A DNA stretch of 64,000 bases from Hybos culiciformis. Its lineage: Eukaryota; Arthropoda; Insecta; Diptera; Hybotidae. The position numbers and the translations under genes are program-made. The notes below the pieces were generated by a model. That model did not search any database. It was not told where the DNA came from and worked only from the letters and a program-made list of their open reading frames with translations. Location of the stretch: positions 56,939,851-57,003,850 of the forward strand of contig OZ023274.1 in NCBI GenBank assembly GCA_964007475.1. The letters run 5' to 3'. Below are positions 9,654 to 20,557 of this stretch, piece after piece (the stretch's first letter is position 1; every line of letters starts with the position of its first letter).

Positions 9654-12600
9654 TTATGTCTTCTTCTTTGGTCTACCTGGTCTGCGAAGAGGTTGGACTG
9701 GATCTGTTATTGTTGTACCTTTATATTTTGTTAATGCTGATGCATGATACGTTCCCAGTGGTACATCTAGGGCATTTTTGTTGGCAATTTGATAACAAGT
9801 TGAACCAATTTTTTGAACAATAGTGTAAGGCCCATCTCGTTTTGGAACAAATTTCGATGAAATATTCTTTGATGCATTACTCAATACATGTGTGGTAACT
9901 AAAACTTGATCATTTACTTCTAATTTTGTTTGGGATCTTCGTTTTTTATCAACAATTGCTTTGTTATGGTCTTGAACTTTTTCAGTGGTTTCTCTAGCTT
10001 TTTCAAGAATAGTGGCTAGATTTAATAATTTTGGCGTAATTTGTGGAATGAAATTTTCAACTTCGGTGATTTTTCGTAAATCGTGATTAACATCATCATA
10101 AGTACGTAGGTCACGGCCAAATGTTATGTAAGCTGGTGAATAACCAGTGGAATCACATTTCGCTGTATTCATTGAGTATCGAATTGATGGTAAATATTGT
10201 GCCCAAGTGTTATGATTTTCTTGAACCAATATTCCAAGTTGTGTCTTTAAATCTCGATTCTTGCGTTCGACTGGATTGGCTTGCGGGTAATAATATGGTG
10301 TAAAATCAGGCTGTATTCCTAGACAATAAACTAATTGCTGCATTAGGGCTGATATAAATTGGGAACCATTATCACTTCTTAGTCGGCGTGGACATCCATA
10401 ACGCAAAAATACTTCATGAAAAAGTGTTACTGCACAATTTTCGGCGGTTGCTTCTTTTAATGGAAATAACTCAACCCATCTACTGGCTAAGTCTTCGGCA
10501 ATTAAAATTGTTGTGTAACCTTCATCAGTTGGAGGTAGAGGACCAAATAAATCTACTGCTAAAATTTCGAATCGTTTGTGACTTGACACTGTTTGTAATA
10601 ATCCGGCTGGTTTAAGATTTGTAGGTTTATACCGTTGACAATCGATGCAATTACCTATATGAGCTGTAATATCTTTTCTCATTTTCGGCCAATAATATCG
10701 TGATGAAATTCGTGCTATTGTACGTTCAATGCCATAATGACCAGCTGTTGATGCATTATGGTAACTTTGTAGTATCTCTGTACGCTGCTTTTCTGGAACA
10801 AACAATTGAGCATCTTCTGATTCTGATTCGGTTGAATATCGATAGAGTATGCCATTATTCATAATGTATCCTCTTATAACCCATCGGGTGATATTTTCAT
10901 CATTAGCTTCAAATGACTCAATGATTTTTTTGATTTGTTCGTCTTGCAATTGCTCTTCACGTATTTTTTGAGTGGATTTTGATGGAAAGTCGATTTGAAC
11001 TGTACATATTTGGCATGTCATTAAATCATGGTTGGATTCAATATTTTCACAAGGTGGTCTAGATAATGAATCGGCTACTACGTTAGTTTTACCAGGAGTG
11101 TATGAAATTTTAATATTATATGGTTGCAGTTGGAGGGCCCAACGTGCGAGTCTTCCTGTAGGTGATTTTAAATTCATTAGCCAACGTAATGGTTGGTAGT
11201 CTGTCAGTAATTTGATTTGCTCGGAACCTTCAATGTATCCTCTAAATTTGGAAACGGCCCAAACTATGGCTAAGGCTTCTCTTTCAGTGGTGGAATAATT
11301 TCTTTCAGAACTTGAAAGCAATCGGCTGGCGTATTCTATAACATGCTCATCTGCTCCCTCCCCCTGGACTAGAACTGCCCCAAGAGCATAATTACTGGCA
11401 TCTGTTTTTAATAAGAATGGCTGATTATCTTGTGCTTGCTGGAGGATTGGCGCTGTTATTAAAATTTTCTTTAATTTTTGAAACGCTTCCTTTTCTTCTT
11501 GATCCCATTTCCAGATAGCATTCTTCTTCGTTAAGTTACTCAATGATTTTGAAATATCTGCAAAGTTGGCTATAAATCGTCTGTACCAGGAACATGTTTG
11601 CAAAAATGAAAGCACCTGCTTTGGATTTTTGGGTTCTGGACGATTAGCTATTGCTGATGTTTTGTCGAGGTCTACTTGAATGCCTTTGTTTGTGATTAAA
11701 TGACCCAAGTATTTAACTGTTGAGCAACAAAATTTTGATTTTTCTCTATTTATTCGCAAACCGAATAAATGAAGTCTTTCTAGGACTCTTCTTAAGTCGT
11801 TGATGTGTTCTTCAAATGTAGCTGAGCAAATGATAAGATCGTCAAGGAAAATTAATAGTAATATGTTACTCAATCCAACACGAAATCTGTCCATTAGTCT
11901 CTGGAATGTCGTTGGAGCATTACGTAATCCAAATGGCATTCTCTTGAATCTGAACATTCCAAACGGTGTAATAAAAGCTGTTTTATTTATGTCAGATTCT
12001 GACACTTTTATTTGCCAATATCCAGTTTGGAGATCTAATGTAGTTTTATAAGGTGTTACTTTAGTTGAGTGTAATAAATCATCTATTCTCGGTAAAGGAT
12101 AAATATCTGGTTTCGTTATACTATTAAGTTGTCTGTAGTCGATACAAACGCGTATGCCTCCGTCTCTTTTTGGGACTAGAACTACTGGAGCTGCCCATGC
12201 GGATTCACATTCCTCTATAATATCATTTTCTAACATTTTGGAAAGTTCGTTTTGCAATTGAACTTTTCTTACGGGAGATAATCTATATGGAGTTGTAGCA
12301 ACAGGTTTATGATCGGCTGTGTCAATGCGATGTTCAGCATAAGGCGTGGGTGGACCAATTGTATTAAACAGATCAACATTTTTCTTCAATAAAGAATTCA
12401 AAATAACTTTTTGATCTTCTTTTAAATCCATACCTTCATCCGCTCGAAGTTGTAGATCAATGCTAAAGAGATTGAGGGATTCATCTAATGGATACCAATC
12501 TTCAATTTCGGAATCAATACAATCGTCTTGTATTAATTGTTTTGGCATTATGCTTCCTCTCTTTGCTGGACGTCGTGGATGTTCTGGTGTTCTTTTAAGT

Positions 12601-13253
12601 GGACTGATTGAAGATTTTTTGTCGAACCATGCTAAAAATGCTGAAGTTTCTGCTGCTATTTTAGAACTAGGAGATTCCTCCAATGATGGATGCATTATTT
12701 CTTGCGATGGTGGAGTTTTAATAGTAATAGTTATATTGCTGGTATCATAAAAATCGAATTTTTTCGATGGATCATCAGCATAGTACCAACATCTTTGGGC
12801 TAAATCCATTACTACACCATTTTCTTCCAGGAAATCGATACCTATTAAGGAACGATTGTCGGTTGCTTCTGGTAGAGCAACAAATTTGATTTTCTTTAAG
12901 CGATTACCTATAATGATTTGAACTTCCGTTGTGTAAATCTGCTTATATTTCGAGATACCATCAGCTAATGTTACGTCAGCGTGAACTTTTTTGAATTTGG
13001 TTTGGTTTTTCAAAAGATGTACGAAAAGCTGTCTTCCTGCAACACTAGTACGAGCTGCTGTATCTAAATGAGCGAGGCCAGTTTCACCATGTATTGATAT
13101 TGGGATTGTTGGAAGAGATGTACCGAGATTTGGTTTGAAATAATTGAATGAAATATTTTCTGGAACTTGAGGTGATGTTTTATTGCAATTAGGGCAGTTT
13201 GACCGATAAAAACCAGGAGCGCTACAACCATAACACGAAAGAGTAGATTTTTG
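9654..13253 (-). CDS. pol: Gypsy-1 pol polyprotein (PR-RT-RH-IN)
   Basis: This long frame encodes the enzymes that copy and insert gypsy-1. It is open from just after the gag stop at 13254 to 9654. In order: a zinc-knuckle-like CYGCSAPGFYRSNC, a protease with active site LDTAA (about 20 codons before 13013), then, counting from 13013, RT with MPFGLRNAP near residue 358 and FLDD at about 390, RNase H with KTDASNYALGAVL and TEREALAIVWAV, an integrase HHCC domain (GHYGIERT...CIDCQ), catalytic residues in AVDLFG, RSDNGSQF and NPVERKNR, and a GPYTIVQ-type C-terminal module. No internal stop or frameshift was seen. It lies in the same frame as gag, so expression would need readthrough of the TAA, which could equally be a mutation. 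Confidence 0.93.
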   Translation of the reverse strand, partial: QKSTLSCYGCSAPGFYRSNCPNCNKTSPQVPENISFNYFKPNLGTSLPTIPISIHGETGLAHLDTAARTSVAGRQLFVHLLKNQTKFKKVHADVTLADGISKYKQIYTTEVQIIIGNRLKKIKFVALPEATDNRSLIGIDFLEENGVVMDLAQRCWYYADDPSKKFDFYDTSNITITIKTPPSQEIMHPSLEESPSSKIAAETSAFLAWFDKKSSISPLKRTPEHPRRPAKRGSIMPKQLIQDDCIDSEIEDWYPLDESLNLFSIDLQLRADEGMDLKEDQKVILNSLLKKNVDLFNTIGPPTPYAEHRIDTADHKPVATTPYRLSPVRKVQLQNELSKMLENDIIEECESAWAAPVVLVPKRDGGIRVCIDYRQLNSITKPDIYPLPRIDDLLHSTKVTPYKTTLDLQTGYWQIKVSESDINKTAFITPFGMFRFKRMPFGLRNAPTTFQRLMDRFRVGLSNILLLIFLDDLIICSATFEEHINDLRRVLERLHLFGLRINREKSKFCCSTVKYLGHLITNKGIQVDLDKTSAIANRPEPKNPKQVLSFLQTCSWYRRFIANFADISKSLSNLTKKNAIWKWDQEEKEAFQKLKKILITAPILQQAQDNQPFLLKTDASNYALGAVLVQGEGADEHVIEYASRLLSSSERNYSTTEREALAIVWAVSKFRGYIEGSEQIKLLTDYQPLRWLMNLKSPTGRLARWALQLQPYNIKISYTPGKTNVVADSLSRPPCENIESNHDLMTCQICTVQIDFPSKSTQKIREEQLQDEQIKKIIESFEANDENITRWVIRGYIMNNGILYRYSTESESEDAQLFVPEKQRTEILQSYHNASTAGHYGIERTIARISSRYYWPKMRKDITAHIGNCIDCQRYKPTNLKPAGLLQTVSSHKRFEILAVDLFGPLPPTDEGYTTILIAEDLASRWVELFPLKEATAENCAVTLFHEVFLRYGCPRRLRSDNGSQFISALMQQLVYCLGIQPDFTPYYYPQANPVERKNRDLKTQLGILVQENHNTWAQYLPSIRYSMNTAKCDSTGYSPAYITFGRDLRTYDDVNHDLRKITEVENFIPQITPKLLNLATILEKARETTEKVQDHNKAIVDKKRRSQTKLEVNDQVLVTTHVLSNASKNISSKFVPKRDGPYTIVQKIGSTCYQIANKNALDVPLGTYHASALTKYKGTTITDPVQPLRRPGRPKKKT

Positions 13254-13988
13254 TTAAGTAGATGTTTGAGCTTTCTTTTGATCAGCTTTTTCTTTTTTCT
13301 TGCACTCATTGATAGAATGACCAAAATGTTTGCAATAGTTACATCGAGGCCTTTTCTTTTCAAACTTTTCGCTATCCTTGGACTCTTTTGTTTCAGAATC
13401 TTGATGTTGACTATGCTTTTCCAGAATTGTCATTTCTACTGATCTAGCTAACTTAAGTAACTCTTGATAAGTGCTGAAACTGGATCTTGGAACGGATTCT
13501 CTAATTTGAAGTTTAAGCAAACCATAAACCATGTCTAACTGAACTACTTCTAAGTGTTTATTATTTGAAGGAAGTTGTGCGAATAGTGCTCTTTTGACAC
13601 AAATGAAATCATCTATAGATTCGTTTGCTTTTTGTTTGACTTCAAAAATATCTAAATAAATTCTTGAAGCTGTTTTAGCTGGTGCAAAGGCATGCCGCAA
13701 TAAATTAAGAACATCTTCCCATGTTTCTGCTTCATCTTCGACGCCTTGCCACCAAGTAGCTGCGTGATCTTCAAACAACAGGGCTATTCCACGAATAGCT
13801 TCGTTTGCATCTATACTCTCAATATCTTTGAATACATTAACTGTATTTATGAAATCCTCGACTTTGTTGTGATTTCTCTCACCTTTGAATCTAGCTGTGC
13901 AATTACTAAAGCTTCCTTTTTTAGGAGGTGTGTTGGCAATACTTATTTTCTGTAGAAGTTCTCCGAATTGTTCATTTGTAAGAGCCAT
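13254..13988 (-). CDS. gag: Gypsy-1 gag
   Basis: This 244-residue frame encodes a capsid/nucleocapsid-type protein. The central part (for example AATWWQGVEDEAETWEDVL) has the retrotransposon-gag capsid style, and a C-terminal CCHC zinc knuckle CNYCKHFGHSINEC would bind the element RNA. The ATG at 13986-13988 is the first Met, but the frame stays open upstream through an Arg/Ser-rich stretch (LRRSQR, then STRRS), so the true start may be earlier or non-AUG. It ends at TAA 13254-13256, after which the same frame continues as pol. A second Cys-rich motif lies just beyond the stop. Confidence 0.88.
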   Translation of the reverse strand: MALTNEQFGELLQKISIANTPPKKGSFSNCTARFKGERNHNKVEDFINTVNVFKDIESIDANEAIRGIALLFEDHAATWWQGVEDEAETWEDVLNLLRHAFAPAKTASRIYLDIFEVKQKANESIDDFICVKRALFAQLPSNNKHLEVVQLDMVYGLLKLQIRESVPRSSFSTYQELLKLARSVEMTILEKHSQHQDSETKESKDSEKFEKKRPRCNYCKHFGHSINECKKKEKADQKKAQTST

Positions 13989-14204
13989 TGTAGAAGAAAT
14001 AGATTGTTTTCTATTTGATGACTTTGATACGGATTTAGATCGATATTCTGGTTTTGATTGATATTCTAGCTTAGATTGATGCTCAGATTTTGATCGACGA
14101 GTTGATCCTAATTGGATACGTTGACTTCTTCTGAGACCTTCAATTGCTAAAATCGATGCGAACTTGTATTGATTAAAAAAAATTTCTCAATTTTCGATGT
14201 CACT

Positions 14205-14219
14205 AAGTTGGGTCGCCAA
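14205..14219 (-). promoter_or_regulatory. Gypsy-1 primer-binding site
   Basis: On the minus strand TTGGCGACCCAACTT follows the 5' LTR immediately. The TGGCGACC core is of the type that pairs with the 3' end of a tRNA (probably tRNA-Arg) to prime minus-strand synthesis. The tRNA identity is inferred. Confidence 0.7.
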
Positions 14220-14914
14220 TATAAGGGTGGGTGTTGTTTAAAGAGTAGATGTTATCTCTTTTTCCTTGAAATGTGGATTCTGTGCTCGGAAATTCAGGCC
14301 TTGTTCTTCAATAATAACACAAAGTTTTCAATAAACCATATAATTTTAATCAAAATGATAATGATAATCCATATATATATTTACAAAATAATAATAACAA
14401 TAATAATTAGAGGGGCACTGTATGGCCAAAAGAAAGAGTAGTTGTACCAAACGGCTTTTATTGAGAAAAAGATAGCTAATGCTCGCGAGTACTTGTTCCT
14501 ACTGGAGAAATTACCTCGTGAGAGACAAAAAGATGTCGTCAAACGGATGATAATTCCGTAGCAGGGAAAAATACTTAAAAATTATTCTTAATTTTCGAGA
14601 GATATTAGTTCACCACGTGAAAGGCACCAAGATGTCGTAACACGTTAAATGACAGGGGAGAATTAAAAATTAATTCAAAATGTTCCTCTTTTTATACTTT
14701 CTAAATTTTAAATTTCCTTGTTCTAGGTCTACAATTAAAATAGAACAATACAAAACATATGATCGTTGTAGTACTAGATGTAGGAATAGTTAATTCAAAA
14801 TTTAATAGATGGCGTAAAAATCGTTTGGCGTAAAATTAAATTGACAGTTCATTTTTAAAAACATAAGTGTACAAAATATTATAAAATAACAAAATAGAAT
14901 ACATTCTTGTTACA
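14220..14914 (-). repeat. Gypsy-1 5' LTR
   Basis: This is the promoter-bearing repeat in element orientation, 695 bases long and apparently identical to 8912-9606. I could not place the transcription start. Confidence 0.9.
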
Positions 14915-15289
14915 AAGTTATATTTTAATAATAAGAAGGAATTCTCTAAATTAAACAATTACTTCTTTAAATTATTGGGGCCGATTTCATAAAATTTATT
15001 TGTTTAAATAAGTGTTTGTTTGCTTTTTAATTAGCAAAATCGAGTAGTATCTATCTGTCTGGAATATTTGGGCTAACCGTATTTGAAAAAAAAAAAACCA
15101 AAAAAGTGAATTATTTTTATTTTTATATGTAAAGTAAAATTATTTGAATTGTTTTTTTTTTTTTGGAATTTAAATATAGTTTATTATTTACTGTTTTTGG
15201 GCATTTTTTCATTTAAACATTTTTTTCTTCTCGCTAGCCTAGTTCCTATTGAAATGCCCGGGCCGAATTTTTGTGCCAGTCCGTCGCTG

Positions 15290-15460
15290 ATTACGGCATA
15301 GTACTTCCTACCGAATTTCAAAACAGACTATCAAAAATAATGCGCGAAATCGACGATAAAAAAGGGATTCGCTGAAAAAAATTTACTAAAATTTGCATTG
15401 ATTTGTTTTTTAAATTTTGAAGTCTGGTTTTGAAATTTTGTTGTTGTTGCTTGTAGTAGT
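15290..15460. other. hAT-1 internal spacer
   Basis: This short stretch between hAT-2 and gypsy-2 belongs to the hAT-1 shell. It shows no convincing coding content. Confidence 0.5.
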
Positions 15461-15810
15461 TGTTATGGTACCCAAAACTCATTCTAAACTTTTCCTCATA
15501 ACTCAAATCATTTTCATATTATAAATGCTTTTATTGCATTATTATTTCAAAATCAATACTGCAAAACTTATAATATAATATCAAATTGCATCCGTTGATA
15601 TTTTTTTTCATTAACGAAAGACACGTTTATGCCAATTCGTTAAAAATGTTTTGATTCGATAATGAATCAAACTTAATTTTCGAAAAGGCGTGTCAATAAT
15701 TTCACAAAGTTTTTAAATTAAGTAGTTATTAAAAAAAACGGCAGTCACTTTTAAGATTTGGTTCAGTAAATTTAAAATTAAATTAAATTAAGACAAAAAA
15801 AATAATTGTT
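15461..15810 (+). repeat. Gypsy-2 5' LTR
   Basis: This 350-bp stretch is repeated at 30545-30894 with two substitutions. The following leader (15811-16461) is extremely A/T-rich with many homopolymer runs and holds no gene. Confidence 0.8.
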
Positions 15811-16461
15811 CCAAGCAAAATTTTTAAAGTAAAAAAAAAAGGTGACAACAAATTATATAAAAAAAATCTTAATTATTTCACAAAAATTAATTTTTTATAA
15901 TTAATCGACAAAGGTTAAAAAAAAAAAAAAAAAACTGCAAACACAAAAAAAAATATATATTTTAAAAATTTGATATTCTGTAAAAAAAAAAAAAACAAAA
16001 AAAAATTTTAATAAAAAAAAAAATTTCAATAAAAAAATTTTTTGAAACCAAAAATTTTGCAACACTTACAAAAAGAAAAGATAAATTTTTGTAAAATATA
16101 GAATTTCATACGAATATCATTTATACTATTAAACCAAAAAAAAAAAAGAAGTCATAATTTCTATTTTTGACTCGAAATTTAAATTTTATTGCATAATTGA
16201 CAACAAAAAAAAATTATATAAATTTTTTTTTATCATAAAAAAAAAAAAATTTTTTTTAATTGTACAAAATTTTTTTTAAAAAAAAAAAAAAGAAGAAATT
16301 AGAGATTTAAAATATTGAACCTACCTCAAAAAATTTTTATTGTCGAATTAATATTTACACATTTTATTTTTAAAAATAAAAAAAAAAGAGGCTAGAGAAA
16401 ATAAAAAACTTAATAGCGTTGAAAAAAAAATTTTTTATCAGATATTGTCTCATGAAAATAC

Positions 16462-18042
16462 ATGTCAGGATTTGATGTAAGCCTTACCCTACGTTCTGGG
16501 AGAAAACGAAATAAATCAGAAAAAATAAAAAAGCAAAATAATACAACAGAGACAGAAAACGATAACTCAAACGATATTGAGTTCGAATCGGTTCAAGATC
16601 CATTAAAAAAAACTACTCTTTTAGCCCATTCACCACCTCCTAGCGTATCCAATAAAACAGATTTAGAAACCAATTCTGATTCAGGAGACGAGAGTTCTGA
16701 TTCAGAAGTCAATTCTGAAATTTCGAAAAATCCTCTTCAAAATAATTTATGAAATCAAATTGAATTTGATAATTTATCTATATATTCGAATAAAAAAACT
16801 GTAATTGACTCGGAAAACTTCTTTGAAGATTTAATTAAAATTGACAATTTTTTTCAAGATTCTGCTTCTAGCTCAAGTAAAAAAACAGTTAACCTTTCAG
16901 AAGACAATTCTGAAGTTCCAAAAGATTCTTCTAAAAGTACTACTAACGATAATTCGAACGTTGACAATTTAAGTCAAGTTGATAATTCTATTCAAAATTC
17001 TCTTCCTGGTCCAACTCAAAAACCAGATAACCAATCTAAAGACGACCCTGAGAATCCAAAAGATCCTCCTCAAAATAATTGTTCTAATCTTCATTTACAA
17101 CAGAATAGAATAAAAATGGCGTCGTTTGATATGTCCCAAGCAATGAGAATGATTCCTGAATTTAATGGAAATTCTATTGAATTACATAGATTTTTACAGC
17201 TCTCAGAAATCCAATATAAAAAAGCAAAAACAAATGAAGAACAAGCCGACTTTTTAGCGGTAATTTCATCAAAATTAGTTGGTAGAGCCTATAATTTAGT
17301 CTTACGGTACCACGAGTATACTACCTGGGATGAGTTAAAAAAGTCTATAAATTTAAATTTTTCTAAATTACGCGCAGTGCAATTAATAATGGCAGATATT
17401 TTTTCTCTTAATCAAGCGCCAAATGAAACTGTTAGTCAATATGCTAGCAGGACAGAAGTTTTATTCGATGAATTGAATATGTCTAGTACAGCTACATTAT
17501 CAACAACTTCTGTAGAAATTCGGAAACTAAACGAATCTACTGTTTTAAGTAATTTTGTAAATGGACTTCGAGATCCATTAAGATTAATTCTTCGAGCAGC
17601 TAGATTGGATTCACTGTCGTCAGTGATAGATCTAGCACTACAAGAAGAAAAGTTGAACAATCTTCGTAGAGATACCCTACCTTCACGTAAATTATTTTGT
17701 TCAATTTGTAAAACCAATACACATAATACTAAAAACTGTCGTAAACGTTACTCTAATAATAATAATACAGCTCAAAATGATACAAATGTTAGTCCTAATA
17801 ATGGTAGCTTACCAAAGTTCAATCCAAATTCTCAAGTTGCTGTAGTTCAAAATCAAACAAAAACTTGTAAATATTACAAAAAAGATGGGCATACTATACA
17901 AGAATGTAGAAAACGACAAAAAAATAACGATCAAGTTGACAGTAAAGAAAAATCAAAAAACTTGATAGAGCCTGGGGTGAGTCGCACCGGACCACAGGCA
18001 AGGGATTTGAAAAACGATGCGAAGGTACAACAAAACCAATAG
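16462..18042 (+). pseudogene. gag: Gypsy-2 gag, one in-frame stop
   Basis: The frame runs from ATG 16462 to TAG 18040-18042 with a single TGA at 16750-16752. The ATG at 17116 could also start the conserved part. The N-terminal 218 codons are low-complexity and acidic. The capsid region (from MASFDMSQAMRMIPEFNGN) is followed by a good CCHC knuckle, CSICKTNTHNTKNC, and a second in which one cysteine is replaced by tyrosine (CKYYKKDGHTIQEC). Gag packages the element RNA. Pol follows in another frame, overlapping the gag end, as expected for a programmed frameshift. Confidence 0.8.
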
Positions 18043-18882
18043 AATTAAAATCGAAATTTAACTCTAACACGAAACTTAACTCTATTTCAAACTCACAACA
18101 AATTTATATGATTTCGAAAAGTAACTCAAGCCAAAATAATAAAATTAATAGAAAACAAAAAAATTCACGTCATGATAAGAACCAGCCAAAGAAACAAAAA
18201 AAATTAAAATTTTATCAAAAGTTTCTAAGCTCATATTCCTTAAAAAAATTTAAATTTTTTTTCAAACACTATTTTAGTTTAATAACCTTTTGGTTTATTA
18301 ATTTGATTATGTAACTTTCAATTCAACAAAATAATAATAAAATCTCGAATAACAAAAATACGCATTCTATTCACACAATTTTTGATAAAAAAAAAGTTTT
18401 CATAAATCAAATTATCAATAAAAATTTTTCAAGTATACTATCATTACATATATCAGGAACTGAAAATCTCAATACTAAATTCTTAGTGGATTCTGGAGCA
18501 AATATTTGCTTAATAAAAGTAAATGCTCTTGCAGATGATACTCCTGTTGATCTTAAAACTATAACATTAAATGGTATAGGGGCAGGAAATATAAGAACGT
18601 TGGGAAAAACGGTTTTAAAAATAAATAATATAGTGAATCGTAAAAATTTTTATTACCCTATTGAATTTCATATTGTGAATTCTGATTTCCCTATCGATCA
18701 AGATGGTATTATTGGTGAAAATTTCTTAACTGAAACCAATGCCATCATAGATTACGGAAAGAATTTTATTCAATTTGACTTCAAAAAAAATATTCAGTTA
18801 TTTCCATTTGAAATAAAAAATCAGAATATTATCATACCTCCTAGGACTGAAAAAATTATTAAATATGGCCCTTTAGCCTTAG
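18030..18882 (+). pseudogene. pol: Gypsy-2 pol start and protease, interrupted
   Basis: A Lys-rich linker is followed by a single TAA (18312-18314) and then the aspartic protease. The active site LVDSGANICLI is at about 18484-18516 and the second structural part IIGENFLTETNAI near 18710-18740. Protease would cleave the Gag-Pol polyprotein. The frame is cut at 18882-18888 by a non-LTR element and continues in the same sense at about 25675. Confidence 0.8.
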
Positions 18883-19209
18883 ATCACGGAATCACGGAAT
18901 CACGGAATCGATTTTAAAATTTGATATTCTTAATAATTTTTCAAAAAAAAAAAAAATAAATAGATTTAATTTAAAAATTACGATATGTAAAATGTTGTCG
19001 CTCCGATAGAAGTAATTTACCTTTAAAGAGTTAAGTTGTGCCGCGCATAAATTAATTAATTTAATTTTTATTAATTTCGTAATAATTTCTTTTTAATTTT
19101 ATGCTTATTTGCATTTTTAAATTAATTTCTTATATTATATAATAATAAGTGTTAATAAGTGTCAAGTTTTAGCATATTTTTGTTGACCCAGTTATTTTTG
19201 CTTACTTGC

Positions 19210-20366
19210 ATTTTGTTGAATTTTTGAATTAAGCTCATTACCTGTAAAGGCTTTTGTAAAGGAAGTTTTCATGGTTCGTGTTTATTCCGGGACAGAGATT
19301 GGTACAATCCTGTTTTGGCTGACTATTTTGTTTGTAGTAATTGCCTTCAGGCTGAGGAATGTGTTCATAAGATACATGAAAAGTTATTGGAGAATATTAA
19401 AGAGCTTAAATTCGATAATGACAACATAGCAAATATTGGGCAAAAAACAATTCACAGTAATTCCAACAATTTTGAATATATGGCCAAAACTTTTGACGCC
19501 TTGAATACATCAATAACTGATAGCCTAGATTCCATAAATTCAATTAAAAAAACTCTCGCCTCAGCAGTTGAAAAAGTTATTGATGTTCAACTAAATAAAC
19601 ATTTATCCATCTTAACTAGTGGTCTTAACGATTTTATTGGAAAAGTTTTGGATGAAAAACTGAAACCGTACTTGACAAAAATCACTGCATTCGATAAAGC
19701 GGCTACAAATGACACTGTGGTCATAGTCGATCGATTGGACACAATTTACAAAAAGCTAAAGGAAAAGGTTAGAACCAGCCAAGAAGCTATTGCCACTGAA
19801 ATGCACAACTTATCGTTCAACTCACAAGACACCTCCAATATTATTAACAATGAATTTCCTGAATTTTCTGAGCCCCATAAAGTTATTGACAATAACAATG
19901 ACAACGACACTGATATTAGTTTAATATCAGCGATCAATCCACCACTTTCATTGGCAGATGAGCTTAAACATTGTAGTAACAATAATAATAATAATGATAA
20001 TAATGGTAATAGTGATAACGGTAGTAACGGTGATGGTAATAATAATAATGATAACAATAGTAACAATGATGGTAATAATAGCAATGATATTAGTATTAAA
20101 AATAAAACAATCCATAAAACTAAAAACAAAAACAACACTAGAAATAATTACAACAACATTAACAACAACAACAACAAAAATAACAACAACAACAATAACA
20201 AGAGCAACATCATCAATAATAATAATATCAACAACAACAACAACAACAACAATAACAACAATAACAACAACAATAATATAAATAAAAATAAAAATAAAAA
20301 TAAAAATAAAAATAATACTAGTAACAATAATATTAATAACAATAATAATAAGAATAATAATAATAA
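19210..20366 (+). CDS. ORF1 (N-terminal part) of the CR1/Jockey-group element
   Basis: The frame is open from before 19240 and begins with a Cys/His pattern, CKGFCKGSFHGSC followed by VCSNC, resembling the PHD-like fingers of some non-LTR ORF1 proteins. A helical region (about 19400-19800) follows, possibly a coiled coil for self-association. From 19970 on it becomes almost pure asparagine, encoded by AAT/AAC repeats, until the R1-like insertion at 20367. The start codon is uncertain; no ATG fits before the first cysteines. ORF1 proteins bind the element RNA. The C-terminal part is at 24305-25319. Confidence 0.6.
20157..20366 (+). repeat. AAC/AAT microsatellite coding poly-Asn
   Basis: This imperfect trinucleotide array lies within ORF1 and gives long Asn runs with occasional Lys, Ile and Ser. 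Its right end is the poly(T) of the inserted R1-like element; the array resumes at 24305. Poly-Leu or poly-Thr frames through it are artefacts. Confidence 0.9.
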
Positions 20367-20557
20367 TTTTTTTTTTTTTTTAATGAGGGGGAAAATGCAT
20401 AATGCACCATCAGGGAAAGATAATTATCTTTCCCCGGTGTGTGGGACTCTCACCCACTAAAAACCATCCTCCACTGCCAGGCAAAATCCACCTTGGAACC
20501 GCTATTCGCATTACTTCAAGATGGGCCTTATTTACGCTCTATGACGTATTCATTCCT

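Larger units (their letters stand above)
8912..14914 (-). mobile_element. Gypsy-1, full-length Ty3/gypsy element
   Basis: A complete LTR retrotransposon on the minus strand. The two 695-bp LTRs (8912-9606 and 14220-14914) appear identical. The 4-bp target duplication AAGT lies at 8908-8911 and 14915-14918. In element orientation the LTR starts TGTAACAAG and ends CCCTTATA, followed by a primer-binding site and gag, then pol, then a polypurine tract. No envelope gene follows pol. The only clear defect is an in-frame stop between gag and pol. LTR identity suggests a recent insertion. Confidence 0.92.
8805..15289. mobile_element. hAT-2, non-autonomous, split by gypsy-1
   Basis: The ends CAGCGGCGGACTGGCA (8805-8820) and TGCCAGTCCGTCGCTG (15274-15289) form a 16-bp inverted repeat with one mismatch. 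The start CAG and subterminal GGCCC-rich motifs suit hAT. Flanks GTACGGGC and ATTACGGC are only partly alike, so the target duplication is eroded or misplaced. Without gypsy-1, its own sequence is about 480 bp. The motif GGACTGGC is shared with hAT-3. Confidence 0.7.

Noticed and set aside
10121..12750. Plus-strand frames opposite gypsy-1 pol
   Set aside because: Antisense shadows of an intact pol frame.
19746..20342. Poly-Leu, poly-Ile and poly-Thr frames
   Set aside because: Alternative frames of the AAT/AAC microsatellite.
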